Under the pieces are notes generated by a model. That model searched no databases. It was given only the letters and a program-made list of their open reading frames with translations, and was not told where the DNA came from. The translations under genes were made by a program, and so were the position numbers. This document shows positions 1-5,136 of a stretch of 7,739 nucleotides of DNA, piece by piece (within the stretch, counting starts at the first letter, position 1; every line of letters begins with the position of its first letter). The DNA is from Candidatus Melainabacteria bacterium (GTDB lineage: Bacteria; Cyanobacteriota; Vampirovibrionia; Obscuribacterales; Obscuribacteraceae): assembly GCA_003175915.1 (NCBI GenBank), contig PSRH01000142.1, positions 1 through 7,739 of the forward strand. The letters run 5' to 3'.

Positions 1-40
1 AAAAGCAACAACAGACCGCGCCTAAAAAAGAGCGGTCTGT
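1..40 (-). terminator. Intrinsic terminator of the small secreted-protein gene
   Basis: A perfect 9-bp inverted repeat (11-19 with 32-40) encloses a 12-base loop. Read on the minus strand, the hairpin is followed by TGTTGCTTTT, a T-rich tail. It lies about 40 bases after the stop codon of the gene at 82-339, on the same strand. The other side (after 40 on the plus strand) is not T-rich, so termination should be in the minus direction only. The tail reaches the window edge and may continue beyond it. Confidence 0.75.
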
Positions 41-81
41 CACAAATAGTCCGTCAAAGAGAGGAGGACGGTCTTTAGGAC

Positions 82-339
82 TTATTTGCTGGTTGTTGTA
101 GTCGTAGTGGTGACAGTAATGCCTTGGATATTGGCGGTCGGGCAAATGGGCGTATTGCCTAAGTGCTCTCTGTACCAGCGAAGCGCTTCAGCCATTTTGT
201 GGATGGCGTGTCTGCGTGCCGAAGGAATCGAGTAGCTCGGAGGCTTGAGGTGGAAATATCTGCCCTCATCTCCACAGGCTTGTCCAAAAGCCGCGGGAGA
301 AATCGAAAGCGCTACTAAGACGAGAAAAGCTGATCTCAT
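82..339 (-). CDS. Small probable secreted protein, unknown function
   Basis: This 85-residue protein is not one I recognise. Residues 1-20 look like a Sec signal peptide: Arg at position 2, a hydrophobic core (AFLVLVALSIS), then a P-A-A-F-G stretch that would allow cleavage near residues 19-21. The mature part of about 65 residues has two cysteines (C22, C66) that could form a disulfide, a basic/aromatic middle (RRHAIHKMAEALRWYREHL, probably helical) and a C-terminal run of seven threonines (77-83) before S-K. The threonines use mixed ACC, ACT, ACG and ACA codons, so the run is not a simple slippage tract. The ATG start is supported by AGAGGA at 347-352, 7 bases upstream, and the gene ends at a TAA followed by a hairpin terminator. 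It stands alone and divergent from the helicase gene. It is likely exported to the periplasm or outside the cell; nothing shows what it does. Confidence 0.72.
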   Translation of the reverse strand: MRSAFLVLVALSISPAAFGQACGDEGRYFHLKPPSYSIPSARRHAIHKMAEALRWYREHLGNTPICPTANIQGITVTTTTTTTSK

Positions 340-346
340 TTAAACG

Positions 347-356
347 TCCTCTCCTT
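347..356 (-). promoter_or_regulatory. Ribosome binding site of the small secreted-protein gene
   Basis: On the minus strand the sequence AAGGAGAGGA precedes the ATG at 339. The AGAGGA part is 7 bases from the start and the AAGGAG part 11 bases. Either can pair with the 16S rRNA 3' end. This strong site is the main reason for treating the small frame as a real gene. Confidence 0.7.
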
Positions 357-436
357 TTCAGTTTTTTTGGCTTCCTAAACTTCGTTAAGGTCGCCGGATT
401 CACCCTGGTTATCAAGGTTTAAAGATGCACTGGCTC

Positions 437-472
437 ATTATACTGTGCCCTAAAAAACATAAAAATTGTCAA
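437..472 (-). promoter_or_regulatory. Candidate promoter of the small secreted-protein gene
   Basis: On the minus strand there is a perfect TATAAT at 442-437 and a perfect TTGACA at 472-467. The two are 24 bases apart, well over the usual 16-18, so they may not form one sigma-70 promoter. The TATAAT may instead work with a poor T-rich -35, or the TTGACA may be an unrelated site. Use of the TATAAT would give a 5' leader of roughly 90 bases before the ATG at 339. Confidence 0.35.
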
Positions 473-654
473 GACTGACATTGTTAATGCCAGGTGAAGC
501 GCAAGAGCGGGCTACGGGGAATATATGAATAGTAGTTAATCAAAAATACAGAAGCAGGCTTAGCGATGGATGGTGAAACGCCTTGCTAGCCGCAAAAGGG
601 GTTTTCAAGTAGAATTTTGTAGTCTCGCGCTGCTTTGTAGAGATAGCTGGAACA

Positions 655-3600
655 TTGCCTGAAGAGCCAAATCCAAGTCTGGAATCTGATCGCGCGCGCC
701 TGATGCTTAGCGATTGCCGAGAGGCAATCCATTGGTTCAGAGATTCAGTCCTGACGCATCAAGGCTCCGTGCGGGGACTCTTGGCGTCCGACTTCACAGA
801 AGAGCATGATGCCGTTCTGGAAGCGGCCATCGTCAGCATGAAGTCGCGGGGACTAAACCCCTTCGTTTTAAGCGGCGAAGGCCTCTATGCTCAGGCAGAT
901 TATCTCTGGGATGTCGCCCTTAAGCAGAGTACCTTTGGACGCCCGGTGGCTAGCAAACTGGAGCTGGATATAAGCGGTTCCGACGTGCTTGTCGTCAACG
1001 ATCTCGAGGCACCGGAGAATCACCGGCAGCTCTGGTACCTCTATCACTATGTTCTTTTCCCTCGCGCTTTTGCCAACAAGCCAACGGTGATCGCTACGCC
1101 ATTGAGCTTTGAAGAATTCGTCATGTATGGTGCTGGTTGCGAGGACACAGAGTACGGCGGCCGGAAAATTACCTGGGAAAAGGTATTGTGGCTTTTAACG
1201 GCGACCGTAATTGATATGCATCAGTTCAGGCACCAGAGTGCTGAAGCGATTCCGGTCATGCTCATGCCTGAATACGCTCTCTTCAAGACGCTGGCTAAAC
1301 GCGGCTTGGAAGTCAAATCGCAGTATGTCGTGGGCGACTACATGCTCGACCTGGCTATTTTTGATAAACAGCGGAAACTCAACATAGAGTGCGACCTCTT
1401 CAACGCAGAAACGGCGGCCTCGCAGGCGGCGCAAGCGAAGCGAAGTATTGAGCTTGTTGGCGGCGGCTGGCAGGTGCTGCGTTTCACAACGACTGAAATA
1501 TTGAGCAACATTGGTGTCTGTGCAGATGTAGTCGAGGATGTTTGGAAGCATGGACAAAAAAAGGCGTCCGTAGGTCGCCTGGTGTCTGGCCAAACAAACG
1601 TTTCCATTCCGGAACTCCCTCAAGACGATGAGGGACAGCGTTTAGCGATCATGCACGTTGGCGGTCCAGCTGCAATCGCCGGCGGTGCTGGTACCGGAAA
1701 GACGAGCTGCCTACTCAATCGCATTGCCTACCTCGTTTCTCAGGGGGCCAGTCCGGAGCGAATCCTCCTGATTGGCTGCACAGCAGAAACCACCAGGCAA
1801 CTAAAAGAAGGACTGGAGACGGTCGTCGAGCGGCAAATAGCCCAGAAAGTGAATGTCTTTTCCTGGCACGATCTTGGCCTGAGGATTCTCAAGGAAAACA
1901 TCTCGGCGATCAGGCGGAAGCCGCCCTTAAAAAACGAATCGAATCCGCAAAAAATCATTCAACGTCTCTTGAGCAAATACAAAAAGGAGCTAGATCCGGC
2001 GACTTTGGAATTGTCTGGCGAACTGGATGAACTGACGGTCACTTCGCTAATTTCGCTGTACAAGGCAAACCTGATTACGCCCAGGTACGTGAAAGATCGG
2101 GCCCGGGGCGAAATTGACGAGCTGGTGGCTAAAGTCTATATCGCCTACGAAGAGCACCTGCAACGCTCTAACCGAATTGATAAAGACGACATGGTTGCTC
2201 TGACCGCGCAATTGCTGGCTGACCAGCCGGAAATCAGGACGCGCTACCAGTATCAATACGACCACGTACTGGTAGACGACTATCAAGATGCCACCGCAGC
2301 CGGTGACTTGCTGGCTCGGTTATTAGCTTTTCCGCAAGACAGCATTTTCATTGCTGGAGATGAGGATGAAGCGATCTTTGAGACGAAGGGGGGGATGCCC
2401 AGATTAATCGGTGAGATATCGGTCAACCTACCGAATACGCGGGGCTACATACTCGAACAAAACTGGCGCTGCCATCCGCAGATAGTGGAGCGGGCCCAAG
2501 AATTAACGCGCTATATGGCTCGTCGCAAGATTAACAAGAACATGCGCTCCGGTTGGGGAAGTTCACCGGCAGCCGCGATCATGGGCCCAATCGCTTTACC
2601 GGATGAGCATGCAGAAGCAGAGCGAGTTGCCGATGAGGTGCAACTGTTACTGGATGGCGGACGCAAACCAAGTGAAATAGCGGTTTTGTATCGTTATCAT
2701 CGATTCGCTCTGATTATCGAAGAAGCGCTCTCGCGCCGGGGTGTGCGCTGCCTGGCATCGCATCCGGACTCGGGCGTTTTACCGGATGAAGTCGGAGACG
2801 TAATGGCCTTTGTCAGGCTGGTGATGGACCCGGATGGTCCAAAAGCCCGCGAGGCTTTCGAACGAATCTGCCAGTTCAAGGTGCGCGAAATCGATCCGAA
2901 GCTGTCAGCGACGATCGCCAGTTTTGCCGAACAAAACAACCTGTCTTATCTGAAGGCCGTTGAGATCTACGCCGAAGCTGTACCGGAGCTGGCCTGCAAG
3001 GAGCTCGCCCAGTTGGTCAAGGTAATCAGAAACCTTTATCAAGACAAAATGCCGCCTGCTGAGACGATTGCCTTCGCCAGCAAAACCTTGCGCTTACGGG
3101 ATTTCTACAGCTCAATCAAAGTGCCGACCGGTGTCAACTATGAACCGCTGCGCGCCGTCAGTAAATTGCAGGAACAGGCACGCAGTCACAAAACTGTCAC
3201 CGAATTCGTGAAGAGTTATACAACGAGCCGCCAGGATGAAGGCGATGGAAACGGGCAGTCCACAGGCATCAATGTGCTCGCTCTTTCAGAAGCAAAAGGG
3301 CGAGAGTTCATGGTGGTTTTCATGGTTGGTCTGGCTGAGGGCTTATTTCCGGCCGACACTTCCAGCGACCGCGAAGAAGAACGGAGATTGTGCTACGTGG
3401 GTATGACCAGGGCCCGGGAACTCTTGTATCTTTCTTATCCACAGACGTTTAATCAGGTTGCTCTGTCGCCGTCGTCGTTCTTGTTCGAGGCTCGCTTAAT
3501 CGCTCCGCCTGGTGCAACCGCTCAAGCCGCGCCGCAGCCCGAACCTGCCAAGGCAAAGGAAGAACCGCCTAAAGCCCCTGCACCGGCGAAGACACCCCCG

Positions 3601-4941
3601 GCCGCCCCTGTAGTCGTCGCTCCTCCACCGAAACCTACACTTGTGCCACCGCCAGCAGTGCCAGGTCAAGCGCTGGCCCCCGCAGCTGCGGCAAGTAATG
3701 TAAAACCGGTACCGGAACCGATCGTCAAACCAATCCCTCAGACGGCAGCTAGCCAAGCCCCGGTTGCAGGTCCACCGGCCAGAATGGGTGTTCCTGCTGG
3801 GTTAGAAATGCCAACCAAGCCAGCCATTAATGCCCCCACGACAACACCTACTCAATCACCGATTCCGGACGTAACCAAGCAGCAGCCTTCCGTTCCGGAG
3901 AGCAGGCCAGTACAAAACACGAGTCAGGCTACTACCAAGGCGGCACCGGCTGGCAGTGGCACGATAAAGCCAATGGAAGCGATAAGCGAACCGCCTGCTG
4001 CTGCAGGCGAGCCTCTTGATCAAGCAGTACGGCGGCCCCTCAATCCCGAGAGCTTCGAGGAGTTCGATCGTCTGAAAAGCAACATCAGGCGGCCTGTGCA
4101 GATCCCAAAAATCTTAGAAGATCCGGTCACAGGATTGCTTATTGTTCCAGGAGCCGACTTGCAAGCGCAAGGTTTACTGCCAGCAGCTCCAGCAACGGGC
4201 GCAAAACCGAGTCCTGGCGAGCAACCTCGGGAAGCATCACCAGTGACTGCAGCCGCCGGACAACCGCAAGAAGCACCAGCAGCGCCTGAAGCCCACGGGC
4301 AACCTCAAGAGGCACCGCAAGTACCCCCAGCCACCGGGCAACCTCAAGAGGCACCACAAGTACCCCCAGCCACCGGGCAACCTCAAGAAGCACCACCAGT
4401 ACCTGCAGCCGCCGGGCAACCGCGAGAAGCGCCGCCAGTAGTTGAAGCCGTCAAACAAGTCGAGGCACCCGTTAGCCTTCCTGCAAAGCCTGCGCCTGAA
4501 CCGTGGCAGCCGGCGGGTCCGCCAGCCGGAGCGGCTTGGACTGGCAACACGGTCAGTCAAATGCCGGTGACCGAGGCGTTCAACCACAACGGCGCGCACA
4601 CTCAGGTGGCGATGGTTACCTGCAGAGCGTGCCGCGCCTCGATTGAGTCAGATTCCAAGTTCTGCGGGGAGTGCGGGGCCCTGGTGCAAGAACAAAATGC
4701 CATTCCGGCCTGCCACCTGTGCGGTGCCCCCATGGAAGCAGGGGCAAAATTCTGCGGTGAATGCGGCTCCAAGCAAGTGCAAGCGCCGGTTCGTAATGTG
4801 GTTCCTGCGCCAACGCTACCGTCAGCGGCGAGCATCAGCACTACGGGTGCAACGGCCTATCTGAGCACGTTGCAAGGACCGCAAAGCGGTCCACCAACCC
4901 AAAGGGGCTGGGTGCTGAAACTTCTACAGATGTTGGAATAA
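655..4941 (+). CDS. UvrD/PcrA-like SF1 helicase with nuclease domain and C-terminal zinc ribbons
   Basis: This 1428-residue protein is probably a cytoplasmic ATP-dependent DNA helicase/nuclease; the family moves along single-stranded DNA in repair, recombination or defence. Residues ~41-195 resemble an IstB/DnaC-type P-loop fold with its key residues lost. Residues ~200-300 are a PD-(D/E)XK nuclease of the DUF559/MTES_1575 type: E206, D232, then E245-C-D247 and a late R276. Residues ~320-950 are the helicase: Q motif Q328, Walker A GGAGTGKTS (343-351), motif Ia ~370-387, motif II VDDYQD (540-545), motif III GDEDEAIF (568-575), motif IV NWRC with R605, AVLYR (676-680), motif V EAKGREF (879-885) and motif VI YVGMTRA with R919. 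Residues ~952-1318 are a Pro/Ala-rich linker. Two zinc ribbons follow: C1323/C1326/C1337/C1340 and C1353/C1356/C1367/C1370. PcrA and UvrD are about 720 residues, so this is twice the usual length. The start is TTG with only a weak GGA 3 bases upstream. ATG at 703 (residue 17) is possible but has no better site. It is a single gene with no visible partner. Confidence 0.93.
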   Translation: MPEEPNPSLESDRARLMLSDCREAIHWFRDSVLTHQGSVRGLLASDFTEEHDAVLEAAIVSMKSRGLNPFVLSGEGLYAQADYLWDVALKQSTFGRPVASKLELDISGSDVLVVNDLEAPENHRQLWYLYHYVLFPRAFANKPTVIATPLSFEEFVMYGAGCEDTEYGGRKITWEKVLWLLTATVIDMHQFRHQSAEAIPVMLMPEYALFKTLAKRGLEVKSQYVVGDYMLDLAIFDKQRKLNIECDLFNAETAASQAAQAKRSIELVGGGWQVLRFTTTEILSNIGVCADVVEDVWKHGQKKASVGRLVSGQTNVSIPELPQDDEGQRLAIMHVGGPAAIAGGAGTGKTSCLLNRIAYLVSQGASPERILLIGCTAETTRQLKEGLETVVERQIAQKVNVFSWHDLGLRILKENISAIRRKPPLKNESNPQKIIQRLLSKYKKELDPATLELSGELDELTVTSLISLYKANLITPRYVKDRARGEIDELVAKVYIAYEEHLQRSNRIDKDDMVALTAQLLADQPEIRTRYQYQYDHVLVDDYQDATAAGDLLARLLAFPQDSIFIAGDEDEAIFETKGGMPRLIGEISVNLPNTRGYILEQNWRCHPQIVERAQELTRYMARRKINKNMRSGWGSSPAAAIMGPIALPDEHAEAERVADEVQLLLDGGRKPSEIAVLYRYHRFALIIEEALSRRGVRCLASHPDSGVLPDEVGDVMAFVRLVMDPDGPKAREAFERICQFKVREIDPKLSATIASFAEQNNLSYLKAVEIYAEAVPELACKELAQLVKVIRNLYQDKMPPAETIAFASKTLRLRDFYSSIKVPTGVNYEPLRAVSKLQEQARSHKTVTEFVKSYTTSRQDEGDGNGQSTGINVLALSEAKGREFMVVFMVGLAEGLFPADTSSDREEERRLCYVGMTRARELLYLSYPQTFNQVALSPSSFLFEARLIAPPGATAQAAPQPEPAKAKEEPPKAPAPAKTPPAAPVVVAPPPKPTLVPPPAVPGQALAPAAAASNVKPVPEPIVKPIPQTAASQAPVAGPPARMGVPAGLEMPTKPAINAPTTTPTQSPIPDVTKQQPSVPESRPVQNTSQATTKAAPAGSGTIKPMEAISEPPAAAGEPLDQAVRRPLNPESFEEFDRLKSNIRRPVQIPKILEDPVTGLLIVPGADLQAQGLLPAAPATGAKPSPGEQPREASPVTAAAGQPQEAPAAPEAHGQPQEAPQVPPATGQPQEAPQVPPATGQPQEAPPVPAAAGQPREAPPVVEAVKQVEAPVSLPAKPAPEPWQPAGPPAGAAWTGNTVSQMPVTEAFNHNGAHTQVAMVTCRACRASIESDSKFCGECGALVQEQNAIPACHLCGAPMEAGAKFCGECGSKQVQAPVRNVVPAPTLPSAASISTTGATAYLSTLQGPQSGPPTQRGWVLKLLQMLE
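4258..4452 (+). repeat. Five tandem 39-bp repeats coding for a 13-residue Pro/Gln/Glu unit
   Basis: Five in-frame 39-base units (4258-4296, 4297-4335, 4336-4374, 4375-4413, 4414-4452) encode 13-residue repeats at residues 1202-1266. Each begins GQPQEAP or GQPREAP and ends in a variable Pro/Ala-rich part. Units 2 and 3 encode the same peptide, GQPQEAPQVPPAT, and differ by a single silent base (CCG versus CCA), which points to recent duplication. A looser sixth copy (EQPREASPV) precedes the array. The array sits in the disordered linker between the helicase core and the zinc ribbons, where length change would be tolerated. Confidence 0.9.
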
Positions 4942-5054
4942 TCGGCTTCCTATAGAGGAAACGCAAGCAGCGTCTTTCCAATAAAATGATCCACTGCCCG
5001 GCCGCTCAGGTCGATAAAAATTCTACGAGAAGAAGTAGTAGAAACATAAGAAAA
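4942..5054. other. Convergent intergenic spacer after the helicase gene
   Basis: The helicase frame ends in TAA and is followed by two very small hairpins: TTCCT/AGGAA (4947-4951 with 4956-4960) and ACGC/GCGT (4961-4964 with 4970-4973, then CTTT). Both are too short to call a terminator with confidence. A further 6-bp AT-rich hairpin, TTCTAC/GTAGAA (5021-5026 with 5038-5043), is followed on the minus strand by TTTTT (5020-5016) and could be a backup stop for transcripts of the debranching enzyme gene. No gene is visible in this spacer. Confidence 0.4.
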
Positions 5055-5099
5055 GCAACCAATGGAGAGAGAGGCAACACGCCCCTCTCCATTGGTTGC
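5041..5099 (-). terminator. Intrinsic terminator of the debranching enzyme gene
   Basis: A perfect 15-bp inverted repeat (5055-5069 with 5085-5099) encloses a 15-base loop, which can form a further 3-bp GGC/GCC stem. On the minus strand the hairpin is followed at once by TTTTCTTAT. It starts 37 bases after the TGA stop of the debranching enzyme gene. On the plus strand the base run after the hairpin is CTCCGCACC, with no T tract, so it is a minus-direction terminator. Transcripts arriving from the helicase gene would still form the stem at or near their 3' end. Confidence 0.88.
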
Positions 5100-5136
5100 C
5101 TCCGCACCGATGGCGGTGCTAGTCGAACAGTCATGG

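Larger units (their letters stand above)
340..654. other. Divergent intergenic region between the small gene and the helicase gene
   Basis: About 315 bases separate the two divergent starts. The part near the small gene holds its ribosome binding site and the TATAAT and TTGACA elements described separately. On the plus strand I see no convincing promoter for the helicase. The helicase frame is closed by an in-frame TAG at 610-612, so its coding region cannot begin before 613. The only other open frame of note is a 13-codon ATG frame at 487-528 with no ribosome binding site, which I do not call. Confidence 0.6.

Noticed and set aside
487..528. 13-codon ATG frame upstream of the helicase as a leader peptide
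   Set aside because: It has no ribosome binding site, no attenuator-like hairpins after it and no run of regulatory codons.
4258..4452. Possible CRISPR array
   Set aside because: The repeats are contiguous, in frame and without spacers; they are a coding tandem repeat.
4237..4599. 120-codon minus-strand frame with Leu/Arg/Gly repeats
   Set aside because: Its repeats are the antisense reading of the 39-base coding repeats of the helicase linker.
4643..4864. 73-codon plus-strand frame inside the end of the helicase gene
   Set aside because: It is an out-of-frame reading of the zinc ribbon coding region, whose cysteine pattern clearly belongs to the main frame.
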